Positions 41,392 through 52,000 of a stretch of 64,000 bases of DNA are shown here, piece by piece. The notes beneath the pieces were generated by a model. The model had not been told where the DNA came from and did not search any database. It worked only from the letters and a program-made list of their open reading frames with translations. Position numbers and translations under genes: made by a program. Origin of the DNA: an uncultured bacterium (GTDB taxonomy: Bacteria; Bacteroidota; Ignavibacteria; Kapaibacteriales; UBA4661); contig CALCNX010000050.1 in the NCBI GenBank assembly GCA_937899715.1, forward strand, positions 1-64,000, read 5' to 3'. How positions within the stretch are numbered: the first letter of the stretch is position 1; the number at the start of each line of letters is the position of its first letter.

Positions 41392-41465
41392 GGGAATAAT
41401 TCAGGTGAGCATCTATGCTGTTCAAGAGGAGTGATACCTTAGCTGCGTGACAAACTAAAAAAGAA

Positions 41466-41491
41466 TAATGAGAAATGATAATGAGAAATGA
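41466..41491. repeat. Perfect 13-bp tandem duplicate
   Basis: TAATGAGAAATGA occurs twice head to tail. It resembles the A/T-rich microrepeats before ispF and yqeY. Confidence 0.75.
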
Positions 41492-41624
41492 TAGTCAAAA
41501 AAAATTTGCACATGGCTGTTGCTGCGTAAGAGGTAGATACCGCTTTATGACTGATATTCACTGCTATCATCGTAAGGTAGTTCTGCCGAAGTTTCTGGGC
41601 TGAAAATTAAATTCAGGAAAAAAA

Positions 41625-41655
41625 TTGCTTTTGTCAAAAAAAATTTATAGTTTTG
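41625..41655 (+). promoter_or_regulatory. Bacteroidota-type promoter for the FlgD-Ig-like gene
   Basis: TTG at 41625-41627 is followed after 20 bases by TAGTTTTG (41648-41655), matching TTG-N19/20-TAnnTTTG. It is 68 bases before the start codon, with a good Shine-Dalgarno in between. Confidence 0.55.
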
Positions 41656-41722
41656 CCCCGCCTTTTTGGGGCACACGCTATCTCTTTTTTTACTTTTACC
41701 ACTACTTTTTAGGAGAGTTGTT

Positions 41723-42544
41723 TTGAACGCTTTTTCCCACTCTGTTGTTAGTCGTCGTTTCGCCGTTTCTACGTCGCTGACCTGTGTATTTGCCTTGGTT
41801 GTTTGCGCCACCTTCTCACTTCAGGCACAAGCTCAATCACCTTTGAAAATCAACCTGAAGCCCAAAACGGTAACGTTTGTTGGCGGACTAGGTGAAGGCG
41901 GCTCCCCTTGCGAGGGCATTGGTATGTGCAAAGGTTTAATGCTCCGCGAGAATGAATCATTGAGTTCACATCTTCAATCAAACAAAGCCCTTGCTGCTGA
42001 AGGTCGCTTCACCATGCAAGACGGAAAATTATTTTTCATTCTGACAAATCTTACATCCAAAAGCAACGTCAGCCTTTCCGACATCAAATCCTTACCCGTT
42101 GATTTCGACACCGAACTCCCGCGCGATATTGCACGCGGTTTGGGCTACACAAGCGTAAAAGTATTCAAAAGCCGCTATCCTGCTACGGCACAAGGTATGT
42201 TTGAAGTACAAGCAAAATACTCCGTTGGTCTGAATGCTGCTGCCACCCCCGCACCACGCGGTGAGCGCCACGCATCGGTATCATTTGAAGCACTCCGCCA
42301 AATGAACGTTAGCGTTGTCGTGATGGACGCAAAAGGCAAAAAAGTAGCAACTCTGATGAACAACGAGACCATCGAAGGCAGCGAGACACCGCAAACGCTT
42401 TCATGGAACGGTATGAATGATGCCGGACAGCGTGTAGCATCGGGCGAGTACCGCGTAGAAATCCGCTGCGTCCTTACGGACAGCGGCGCTTCTTTTGCTG
42501 AAGCCGTACCGTTCATTCTTGCACCGGTTGCGATTGCGCACTAA
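41723..42544 (+). CDS. Exported protein with C-terminal FlgD-Ig-like domain
   Basis: The start is a TTG at 41723, with AGGAGAG seven bases upstream; no ATG fits and the long frame open to 41666 would bury the signal peptide. The 273-residue product has a signal peptide (TSLTCVFALVVCATFSLQAQ). A middle part of unknown fold with two Cys (GGSPCEGIGMCKG) follows, then a C-terminal FlgD-Ig-like domain: VVVMDAKGKKVATLMNNE, LSWNGMNDAGQRVASGEYRV. It lacks a typical T9SS sorting end. A terminator follows. The function is unknown. Confidence 0.8.
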   Translation: MNAFSHSVVSRRFAVSTSLTCVFALVVCATFSLQAQAQSPLKINLKPKTVTFVGGLGEGGSPCEGIGMCKGLMLRENESLSSHLQSNKALAAEGRFTMQDGKLFFILTNLTSKSNVSLSDIKSLPVDFDTELPRDIARGLGYTSVKVFKSRYPATAQGMFEVQAKYSVGLNAAATPAPRGERHASVSFEALRQMNVSVVVMDAKGKKVATLMNNETIEGSETPQTLSWNGMNDAGQRVASGEYRVEIRCVLTDSGASFAEAVPFILAPVAIAH

Positions 42545-42587
42545 AAAATATCGTTGAGCATTTTTGCTTGGCTCATTTGAAGAAAGT

Positions 42588-42631
42588 AAAAAATCGGTAT
42601 CATTGTCCATTGGCAGTGATACCGATTTTTT
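42588..42631 (+). terminator. Rho-independent terminator of the FlgD-Ig-like gene
   Basis: A 15-bp stem (AAAAAATCGGTATCA paired with TGATACCGATTTTTT) around a 14-base loop is followed by more T residues. It also works in the other direction. Confidence 0.88.
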
Positions 42632-42856
42632 TTTGCGAGAGCTTGTACGACGGCAGTCTGGAAGTGTATTGTAGATGCACAGATGGGAACGTGGTTGAGA
42701 ATTTTTGCACGTTATCCTTACTCATCCTACAATCCCAATAAACTGTGTTCTGCCGAAAAATTGAACCCGTACAAAGAATCAAAAATTTGTTGCATAGTCC
42801 TACCATCTTTTTCATATTGACAGTGAGAACAACCACCCCACGTCCTATTGCTTTCT

Positions 42857-43045
42857 ATGAAAGTCGCTCACATCATTAAACTTCTCGAAGAAAACGGCTG
42901 GTTGCTTGTTCGGCAAAAAGGAAGTCATCAGCAGTTCAAGCACGCAAGCAATCCAAATGTCATTACTGTCCCGGGACATCCAAACGATGATATGGCGACA
43001 GGAACGGAAAAATCAATTTTGAAAAAAACCGGACTTAAAAAATAA
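42857..43045 (+). CDS. hicA: HicA-family mRNA interferase toxin
   Basis: The start at 42857 (MKVAHIIKLLEENGWLLVRQ) gives 62 residues, the family length. The active-site segment is KGSHQQFKHASNP, with His24 at the catalytic position, then VITVPGHPNDDMATGT. It has the double-stranded-RNA-binding fold and cleaves mRNA. The hicB gene starts 15 bases after its stop. Confidence 0.93.
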   Translation: MKVAHIIKLLEENGWLLVRQKGSHQQFKHASNPNVITVPGHPNDDMATGTEKSILKKTGLKK

Positions 43046-43060
43046 TCAAAGGCAGCCGCA

Positions 43061-43366
43061 ATGACACCATACACTATCATTATTGAAAGAGCCGCACAGA
43101 ATTACTCTGCATACAGCCCGGATGTGGAAGGATGCGGCACAACGGGAGCCTCCGTGGAGGAAGTACTCGAAATGATGAAGGAAGCACTCGAATTCCACTT
43201 TGAAGGGCTTGCCGAAAGTGGCTTAGAAATACCGCCACCGCGCGGATTGGTCTATCACCTTGCCCATGCAACGGACGATGAGCCCTTATTTCACAGCCCA
43301 ACCGATATGGTTGCATTTATCGAACCCGAAATTCTTCATGGAGAAAAAATCTTCGCCAGCGTATAA
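43061..43366 (+). CDS. hicB: HicB-family antitoxin
   Basis: The 101-residue product has the HicB partial RNase H-like fold: YTIIIERAAQNYSAYSPDVE, GCGTTGASVEEVLEMMKEAL and FHFEGLAESGLEIPPPRGL. The C-terminal 30 residues (DMVAFIEPEILHGEKIFASV) show no clear ribbon-helix-helix or helix-turn-helix, so autoregulation by this protein alone is uncertain. It neutralises HicA, encoded directly upstream. Confidence 0.92.
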   Translation: MTPYTIIIERAAQNYSAYSPDVEGCGTTGASVEEVLEMMKEALEFHFEGLAESGLEIPPPRGLVYHLAHATDDEPLFHSPTDMVAFIEPEILHGEKIFASV

Positions 43367-43405
43367 AAGAAAATGGTTATTCTGCTTGAAAAGTGAAGAA
43401 ATACG

Positions 43406-43442
43406 AAAGCGCCACCAATACCATTTGTATCGGTGGCGCTTT
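43406..43442. terminator. Bidirectional terminator between hicB and the E1 gene
   Basis: AAAGCGCCACCAATAC pairs with GTATCGGTGGCGCTTT with one mismatch, around a five-base loop, followed by T residues on the plus side. It serves the two convergent genes. Confidence 0.82.
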
Positions 43443-43530
43443 TTTGCGTTTGTGCTTCTTGTATTGTGTGGTCAATTGCGACGCGCTCTTCTACGCTGAG
43501 AAAAGTGTAGGACGGCAGGGCAGGGAGTTA

Positions 43531-45756
43531 CTAATACTTCATCGTCTTCCGTGCCGCATCCGCTATCTTGTCTGCCGAAAGAAGAATGTCTTGCTCCAGC
43601 ACTTTGGCAAAGCCAACCGGAATATCTTTGGAAGCGACGCGCCCGACTGGAGCATCCAGATACGAGAAGAGCTCTTCTTGGATTGTTGCTGCAATCTCGC
43701 CGCCAAAGCCACCGTTGCGGTAGTGCTCGTGCGCCACCAGTGCGCGATTGGTGCGCTTCACCGATTCAAAGACCGCCTTCTTATCCCACGGCGCAAGCGA
43801 ACGCAAGTCAATCACCTCGGCATTGATGCCTTCGGTCGCCAGTTTTTCGGCGGCTTGTAGGCTGAGATGAATAGCATTGCCGTAGGAGATAATTGTCAAA
43901 TCCGTGCCGGGGCGACGAATTTTTGCTTTTCCGAAGGGAATCATAAAGTCATCGGGCGGCACCGACGACGAGGTAGGGCGGAAGTTGTAGAGGAATTTTG
44001 GTTCGATATAGACCGTCAGACCTTTCGAGCGCAGCGCATGGCGCATCAGCCCCACAGCATCATCGGCAAACGCCGGACAGACCACGCGTGCGCCCGGCAG
44101 GTGCGCAAAGAGTGCATCCAGATTCTGCGAGTGATACAAGCCGCCTTGAATATAGCCGCCGCTGGCGAGACGAATCACCATGTTCGGCGAATACTGCCCT
44201 TTGGTGCGCCAGTATTCGTGCGTACATTCCACGTAGGCTTCCATTGCGGGCCAGAAGTAATCAGCAAACTCCGCACCTTCCACCACAACGCGAATATCCT
44301 CGCGGTAGCGGCAGAACCCATTCGCCGTACCGACGATAAAGTCTTCAGCAATCGGGGCGTTGAAGACGCGGTCGTTGCCAAATTCCGTCATCAGCCCTTT
44401 GGGAACGTTGAAGATGCCTTGCTTTTCTTTGGAAGCAACATCTTGTCCCCAGAGGAACGTGTTCGGATTGCGGCGGAACTCCGTGCGCAGCCCGTGGTTG
44501 ATGCCTTCGCGGAAGGTAATTTGCGGCGCTGAAGGGTCGCTCACAAATGTATCGTCGTGGTCGTAGCCCACAAGCGGCTCCGGCAAAATAAACTGGTCGT
44601 TTTCTGCGGGGTCGGGGATAGGAAGCGGCTCCACGCGGTCGGCGGCAGCAAAAATTTCTTCTTTGTTCTTTGCTTCCAACTCCACGAGCTGCTCTTCGGT
44701 CATGTAGCCTTTTTCCAGAATGGTTGCCCGGACGCGAGCAATGGGGTCACGCGTCCACATCTCGGCGATTTCTTCTTTCGTGCGGTAAAGTTCGTGATTG
44801 TCGGAGTTGGAGTGCGAAAGCAAGCGGTCGCATTCAGCATGAACCATCGCTGCACCTTCGCCGGAAAGCACGAAGTCACGCGCTTCTTGGAGTGCGCGGT
44901 AGGAGGCAAAGGGGTCGCGTCCGTCACAGTTGATAATTTTGAAATTCGAGAAGCCCCGGAAGTTGTCGGAAACACGCAGATTTGCGGTCTGCTCACGAAG
45001 CGGCACGGAAATACCGAAGCCGTTATTTTGGATGACAAAAATCACGGGAAGTTTCTCACGGCTCGCACCATTGACGGCTTCGTAGAAATATCCTTCGGAG
45101 CAAGCAGAATCACCACCGGAGTAAATCACAAACTCGTCGCCTTTATATTTTTTGATAGCCCGCGCAGTACCAGCCGCTATTTGGGAGTGATTGCCCGTCA
45201 GCGCGGAGCGGTTCTGAATGTGAAGCGGAATTTTCGCAAAGTGGTTGGACATATTGCGTCCACCGCTCGACACATCGGCGGCTTTGCTCAGTCCATTCAT
45301 AATGATTTCATCGGGTGAAATCCCGGCAGCCATGCAGGAAAGAAAATCGCGATAGTATGGATAAAAGTAATCTTTACCCTGACGGAAAATTTTCCCGATA
45401 GCAATTTGGATGCCTTCATGTCCGGCACACGGCGCATGGTACGACCAGCCCTTTGCCAGTTTGAGATAGTTCGCAGCTTTTTCGTCCAGCTTGCGCCCCA
45501 AGTGCATGAGCCTGTACCACTCAATGACGGTCTCTTTATCGAAACCGGTGGTGTCGAAGGTATATCCTTTGAGATGCTTTGTTGCACTTGCAGCACTGGC
45601 GGCAGCAGCGCTACTGCTTGCAGAAGACCCGTTTGCGCCATTTTTGGCGGACGCATGACCATTTGCACCGCTCGCCCCGCCATTGGCATTGCTACTGGTA
45701 TTCGGTGCCGGTTTGTTCGATTTTGCCGCCACCGGAGCGGATTTCTTCGATGCCAT
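43531..45756 (-). CDS. Fused E1 alpha/beta of a 2-oxoacid dehydrogenase (branched-chain type)
   Basis: The start is supported by AGGAGA six bases before the ATG. The 741-residue protein starts with about 60 residues of Ala/Ser/Asn/Gly-rich low complexity. The alpha half (about 65-400) has APCAGHEGIQIAIG and the TPP site YSGGDSACSEGYFYEAVNGA through FVIQNNGFGIS. The beta half (about 410-741) has FLWGQDVASKEKQGIF, NAPIAEDFIVGTANG and AHEHYRNGGFGGEIAA. It decarboxylates a 2-oxo acid and passes the acyl group to E2, most likely in branched-chain 2-oxoacid metabolism; pyruvate is possible. E2 and E3 are not nearby. A second such fusion is at 55146-57227. Confidence 0.93.
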   Translation of the reverse strand: MASKKSAPVAAKSNKPAPNTSSNANGGASGANGHASAKNGANGSSASSSAAAASAASATKHLKGYTFDTTGFDKETVIEWYRLMHLGRKLDEKAANYLKLAKGWSYHAPCAGHEGIQIAIGKIFRQGKDYFYPYYRDFLSCMAAGISPDEIIMNGLSKAADVSSGGRNMSNHFAKIPLHIQNRSALTGNHSQIAAGTARAIKKYKGDEFVIYSGGDSACSEGYFYEAVNGASREKLPVIFVIQNNGFGISVPLREQTANLRVSDNFRGFSNFKIINCDGRDPFASYRALQEARDFVLSGEGAAMVHAECDRLLSHSNSDNHELYRTKEEIAEMWTRDPIARVRATILEKGYMTEEQLVELEAKNKEEIFAAADRVEPLPIPDPAENDQFILPEPLVGYDHDDTFVSDPSAPQITFREGINHGLRTEFRRNPNTFLWGQDVASKEKQGIFNVPKGLMTEFGNDRVFNAPIAEDFIVGTANGFCRYREDIRVVVEGAEFADYFWPAMEAYVECTHEYWRTKGQYSPNMVIRLASGGYIQGGLYHSQNLDALFAHLPGARVVCPAFADDAVGLMRHALRSKGLTVYIEPKFLYNFRPTSSSVPPDDFMIPFGKAKIRRPGTDLTIISYGNAIHLSLQAAEKLATEGINAEVIDLRSLAPWDKKAVFESVKRTNRALVAHEHYRNGGFGGEIAATIQEELFSYLDAPVGRVASKDIPVGFAKVLEQDILLSADKIADAARKTMKY

Positions 45757-46076
45757 AACAATCTCCTACACAAAAAAACGTAAAGAAAATGGTATTTGTC
45801 TATTGTTTGCGAACTCGTGTTCCTGAACACACCGTTTATATCATTGGCGCTCTCCGAAGCAGGTGCTTAGAAGCGAACGCTTAGAACGGCGTAAATTACA
45901 AAATATTCATTGAAATAATCAAATCTAATCCGCCTGTTTTTAGCGAGAACGAAGAGAAGTGGTTCTCTCCCAAAAACAACAGCGTGTAGCCTTTTTGACA
46001 AGACTACACGCTGCTGATTTATTTTTTTGTTGCCGCCATACTATTTCTCTAAGCAAGTGCGGCTATCGGGCGGGGT
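45757..46076. other. 320-base gap between two minus-strand genes
   Basis: It holds the Shine-Dalgarno (45763-45768) and presumably the promoter of the E1 gene, plus a terminator hairpin (45980-46013) behind the giant surface-protein gene. No other gene or repeat is seen. Confidence 0.6.
45980..46013. terminator. Hairpin terminator behind the 2535-residue surface protein
   Basis: CAGCGTGTAG pairs with CTACACGCTG around a 14-base loop. The T tract is better on the plus side (ATTTATTTTTTTG) than on the minus side, where only AAAAA at 45972-45976 can serve. Confidence 0.65.
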
Positions 46077-49000
46077 TTAGTGTTTCACTACTACACGTGA
46101 TGACCAGCGCTGCCCTGCTTCAGTCGAGAGTTCGACAAAATAGACACCGGAAGCAAGTTTGCTCACATCAAACGAACGCTCACCACGAGATTCTTTGACC
46201 ACAGCGCCTTTTGCATCAAGCAGACGTATTTTGACAGGCTCATCGGAAAAGTCGGACAACCCTTCCACCAGCACCGTCTCGTTCGCTGGGATCGGGAAGA
46301 CACGAACAGAAGCAAACATCTTACGAACGGCGGCTTCGTTGGCAACGATAATATCAGACATTTGCCCCACGGTCGAAGTAGCGACACCGGAGGGTGCAGC
46401 ACTTGAGGTAACTGCACTTGCTTTAGGGTCAGCCATCGTGAAGCTCGTTATCGGTTGATCATGAATAGTGCTACTACCACAAGGGCTACAGATATGACCG
46501 ACCGGAATAGTAATACTGCCGCCTGCGCCATCGGGAACGGTAACATTACATACCGTGATGATGTTACAAGGGAACCCTCCGGGTGGTGGCTGGACAAAAC
46601 CGACAATAACCGAGTCATTATTTCCGACGATACGCATGGGCTGACCACCAACGGTCGGCGTGGGAGACGGTCCGAAATTACGTCCATACAGAACAACTTG
46701 GTTACCAATCGCCGTCGGGATATTCGTCATCATGGTAATGAACGGCGCTGGTGTGTTGTTAATAGTAATTGGAACGGTTACCGTCTGACCGTCAGGGTTC
46801 GTGAGGCGAACCGTACCTGTACGCGGTGTGTTCAGCGATGCAGGAATTTCCACCCCTACTTGCATCGGCGAGAGATAACGGGTCATCGGTATTTGCACTC
46901 CATCCAGCGTAACAACTGTAGTTGGCAACAAACCCGTTCCGTTCAGCGTTACCGTGAAGGGGCGAGCCGTTGCGGAAGTAACAATTGCTTGCGGAGTTGT
47001 AATACGCAAATCCCGTATAGTCGGCGAATCAGCACCATTCGGCGTATTGCCATTGGTAATACCGCCGCGTTGGTCGAAAAGGAACTGTGGCAGAATGACA
47101 CCATGCGATTGACCGTCAGGATTTGTAATTGTCACCGTAGCCGTCGAACCTGTCGGAATACTAAACGTATTAGGTACGAGTGCAAGAACAAGCGAATCAC
47201 CGGACGCAGCCAAAATGCCGAGGGGCTGACCAAAGAGCGTGACACCTGCACCGGGCTGGAAGTTCCGACCACGAAGCGTAAGCTGCCAGTTACCCGGAAC
47301 GGGTGAAGATTCAACCGTGCTGATAGATGGTGGCGGACGGCGCTCGAACACGACTGGTACTGCTGCGCTTTGACGGTCGGTATTTGTGATTCGCAGTTCG
47401 GTACGACGAGGCTCGGCAGTTAATACGCCCGGAATCTCAATCGTTGCCTGCTGTGGTGACAGGACACGCGACGTGACCGGAACGCCACCCACAGTAAACT
47501 GCGAAGTCGGGAAGAAACCACTACCGCTTACGGTCGTCGTAAAGGGGCGACCCGTCGCCGTAGTAACGATTGCCGGGGTAAGCGAGATTTGTGGCGGTGG
47601 TCCCGGTACGATTTGTAGATTTACCGAAGCAGACTGTCCATCAGGATTGGTGAAGGTAATACTACGAACACCGGGATAACGCAGCGTTGCAGGAAGTGTC
47701 ATATTTGCTTGTGTGGTCACAATAGCCGTTGCCTGCACAGGAGTCGGCGGTGCGCTACCGTCGAACACCGTGATTTTACCTTGTGGGCTAAGATTAAAGC
47801 CGGGAAGAGTAAGCGGAATATCTTCGCCGGAGGACATAATCGGGTTTGGCGTTACGCGAATAAGCACCGGTGGCTGACCACGCAAATACTCAGTGCCGAG
47901 ACCACCGAAGGTCGTCGGCAGAGAAACAACACTTGGTTGATTGGTAATGACCTGTATCTGGTCATTTACCGGGACACCGCCTACTACCGCCTGAATTTGA
48001 CCATCACTGTTCACCGTAAAGCTCTGCACAGGAACGCCGCCAATCAAGACTTGCGTTGCCCCGGTGAAGTTTGTACCAGTGAGCGTAACGGGCGTACCAA
48101 AGGTAAATCGTGAAGGCGAAACCCCTGTAACAACAGTTGTTCGCGGCGGTGCTTGCTGATAGCTAAAACCAAATGCCAGCACAGTACCAGAAGGCGTTAT
48201 CACCTCTACCCCATTTCCGTCTGTAGAATCAAGCACTGCCTCAATAAAGTTATCGCTTAATACTCGGAAGGATTGCGCTGGAAAACTGCCAAAACGAACA
48301 CTTGTGGCACCGGTAAATCCGGAACCGCCAAGCATTACTCTGGTACCGCGAGGACCGCCGGCAGGAAGAATGTTTGATATGGTAAGAGTCCTTGGCTGCG
48401 GAACAACTGTGGGGAAATTCAGTCCCAAATTCTGCCCATTCAAGCCCGTGATAGCTCCCGGATTGCCGCTTGTGAGCGTCGCCGGAAGGAAGGAGATTTG
48501 AATATTATTCAGAGGACCCGTAGGGACAGGGTTGGCAACCCCAGTAAAGGTTACGGTTACTTGCGTAGGTGAAATTTTTGTTACAACAGGTGTCAATCCT
48601 GCCGGAACACCAGTAACGGTATAGTTGACACCATCGGTCAGGACAGTACCGTCCGGAATACCACCGTTAAAGGTGTCACCGGTAATGTTAATCGGTAGTG
48701 TGCCCGTAACGGTGCCATTCGCATTACCCGCAAGGCTCACACCGCTAGCGTAAATAGCTGTGCCGGTGATATAATTGATAGACAGCAGTTGACCATTCAG
48801 TCCTGTAACAGCAGCAGCGCTACCACCTTGAACGCTTGCATTCAGAAAAGTAATTTGGACGTTGCCGACGTTATTCGCAGCCGTATGCGCAGTAGCATTA
48901 CCACTAAAGGAAATGCGGGCTTCAGTCGGGGAAGTTTTTGTCAGCACGATGGAAAGCCCTGCCGGTACGTTCGCAACGGTATAGTGTGTCGCAGTCGTAA

Positions 49001-52000
49001 GCGTAGCATTTGTTGCAATCGCTACTGACCAAATATCGTTTGTGAGTGTAATAGTCTGAGTATCGGGCACGGTACCATTGTTTGTACCGGCTTCATTAAA
49101 TACCAAACCGGAATACGCGGCTGTCGGCGGCGGCGAATTAACATAATTGATAGACAAACTTTGACCGTTCAGCCCCGTGATAGCACCTGCCACACCGCCT
49201 TGAAGCGATGGGTTCAGGAATGTGGGCTGTACGTTTGCCACACTGTTTGCAGCAGCGTGCGCGGCAGCATTACCTGTGAAGCTAATTGTAGCAATGTTTG
49301 CAGAAGTTTTTGTTATCACCATCGTCAAGCCCGCAGGGACATTGGCAACCGTAAAGTCTGTGCCAGAAGTTAGATTAGAGCCAAGCGGTATAGACGCTGC
49401 CCACGTCTCACCAGTCAAGGTCACCGTACGCGTTTGTGTAATGGAACCATCATTGGCGGGAGCTTCAGCAAAGGTCAAACCGGAATATACTGCCGAACCT
49501 GTTGCAGGAACATCAATGAAGTTCACTGAAAGATTTTGACCGTTCAAGCCCGCCACAGCAGCAGCCGAGCCACCTGCCACAGCAGCATTCAGGAACGTAA
49601 ATTGGGCGTTGTTCACGCTATTGGCAAAAAGATGCGGTGCAGCATTACTCGTAAGCAGTATCGTTACCTGCGTGGGCGATGTTTTGAGCAAGACTGGTAC
49701 CAAGCCTGCGGGGATATTTGCGGTGTTATAGTGCGTTCCGGCAAGAAGCGTTCCACCAATGGCAACACCTGCCGTCCATGTTTCGGCGGTCAGCGTAATT
49801 GTCCGGGAGTTTGCAATAGAACCATCATTCGCAACTGATTCGTCAAATGTAATACCTGAATATGCAGCCGACGATGGATCAATAAAGTTCACCGCCAAAT
49901 TTTGTCCGTTCAAGCCCGTTGTGCCCGCAGCGTCTAGACTGTTGATCGCCGCATTCGTGAAGGTAAACTGCATATTGGCAATACTGTTTGCCGCAGCATG
50001 ATTGGTTGCTGTGCCGGTCAGCGAGATAGTAACAACGGTCGTTGATGTTTTTGTCAAGACAGCCGTCATGCCGGGCGGCACATTCGCTACCGTGTAGTGT
50101 ACACCATCCGTCAAAGGGTTACCCACAGTAACTGCCGTTACCCATGTATCACCCGTAAGCGTTATTGTGCGAGTAGTAGTCACAGTACCGTTATTGAGCG
50201 CTACTTCTGGGAAGGTTGTGCCGGAATACGCTGCCGAACCTGCGGCAGGATTATTGAAATTAACATCAAGATTTTGCCCGTTCAAGCCCGTGAGGTTACC
50301 ACTGGCAACAGCAGCAGGGTTGAACGTAATTTGAACATTATTGACGCTGTTTGCCGCAAGGTGATTCGTAGCATTTCCTGTAAAGCTGATGGTAGCAACG
50401 TTGGCAGAGGTTTTGGTAATAACCATCGTCAAGCCCGGAGGTACGTTTGCAACCGTATAATCACTACCCGACACAAGCGGCGAGCCGATACCAACAGCTG
50501 TGCGCCATTGCTCACCAGCGAGAGTAATCGTATTGGTCATCGTTACCGAACCGTTATTTGCTCCGGCTTCGGTAAAGACTGTGCCACCGTATGTGCCCCC
50601 AGTGCCCGGGTCTGCATAGTTAATAGTCAAATTCTGCCCGTTCAAACCCGTCACGCCGACTACCGAACCGCTTTGGAATGCGGCGTTCAAGAACGTAAAC
50701 TGAACGTTTGCCACGTCATCGGCGGTGGTGTGCAGCGTCGCTGCGCCTGTGAATGAAATCGTACCTACACCGGCGGACGTTTTTGTTACCACTGCCGTCA
50801 ATCCTGCCGGAACGTTTGCAACGGTATAATGAACACCATTGGTCAGCGTAGCGCCTGTTGCGACTGCCGTCGGCCATTGCTCTCCGGTCAACGTAATTGT
50901 TCGTGTTTGGGTAATCGTGCCATCATTGGCGCTCGACTCAGGAAACGTCGTACCGCTATACACTGCCGAACCCGCGCCGCCGAAGTTGATAGCCAAGTTT
51001 TGACCATTTAAGCCCGTTACCCCTGCTACAGCATTGCTTTGAAGCGCTGCGTTCAAGAAGGTAAACTGGACGTTTAGCACATCGTTAATAGGAAGGTGAG
51101 CGGCAGCATTACCTGTAAAACTGATGGTAGCAACGTTACCGGATGTTTTGGTTAGCACAGCCGTCAAGCCCGCCGGAACGTTTGCGATGTTGTAATGGAC
51201 GCCTGCGGTGAACGTAGCACCCGTTGCCACGCCTAGTGCCCACAACTCATTTGTCAGCGTGATGGTACGTGTTGCGATAATAGAACCGTCATTTGCAGCC
51301 GATTCGGCAAAGGTTGTACCGGAATATGCAGCAGAGCCGGGGTCGTTGAAGTTAATAGAATGATTCACCGCATTCAGACCACCCGCAATACTACCGCTCT
51401 CAATGGCAGCTCCTACAAAGGTGAACTGGACGTTCGCAACACTATTGGCTGCGGCGTGTGCAGCAGCAGTGCCCGTAAAGCTGATGGTAGCAACGGCGGC
51501 AGAGGTTTTGGTAAGAACGGCAGTCAAGCCCGCCGGAACGTTTGCGACAGTATAATGTGTAACATTAGTAAAAGTAGCACCTGTTGCCACAGCAGATGCC
51601 CACTGCTCACCGGTAAGGGTAATCGTCCGAGTTTGCGACACAGCGCCGTTATTAGCGGCATCCTCAGGGAAGGTTGTACCAGAATAAGCAGCAGTACCGG
51701 GATTGAGGAAATTGGCACTCAGAACAGTACCATTCAAGCCCGTCACCCCAGCCGCAGCTTGCCCCGTCTGAATGGCAGCATCCAGAAAAGTTATCTGGAA
51801 CGTCGTATTTTGAGCTGCGGTATGCGGTGCACCAGTGCCGGTAAGGGTTGCCGTTGCTGTGGTTGCACCGGTTTTGGTAACCACTAACGTCAGTCCGGTC
51901 GGAATTGGACCGCCAGTAACGTTATAGTGAACGCCTGCTGTCAAGGTCGCTCCAGTTGCAATGGCTTCGTTCCACACGGTATTGGTCACCGTGATGGTGC

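Larger units (their letters stand above)
41392..41722. other. 331-base intergenic region with promoter and microrepeat
   Basis: This divergent gap between the propeller kinase and the FlgD-Ig-like gene holds a 13-bp perfect tandem duplicate (41466-41491) and a Bacteroidota-type promoter (41625-41655). No gene is visible. Confidence 0.6.

Noticed and set aside
42600..42836. Minus-strand frame of 78 codons before hicA
   Set aside because: It overlaps the terminator hairpin and the probable hicA promoter and shows no family or Shine-Dalgarno.
46455..47306. Plus-strand open frame of 283 codons opposite the first giant gene
   Set aside because: It is an Arg/Asn/Cys-rich shadow of the repeated surface-protein gene.
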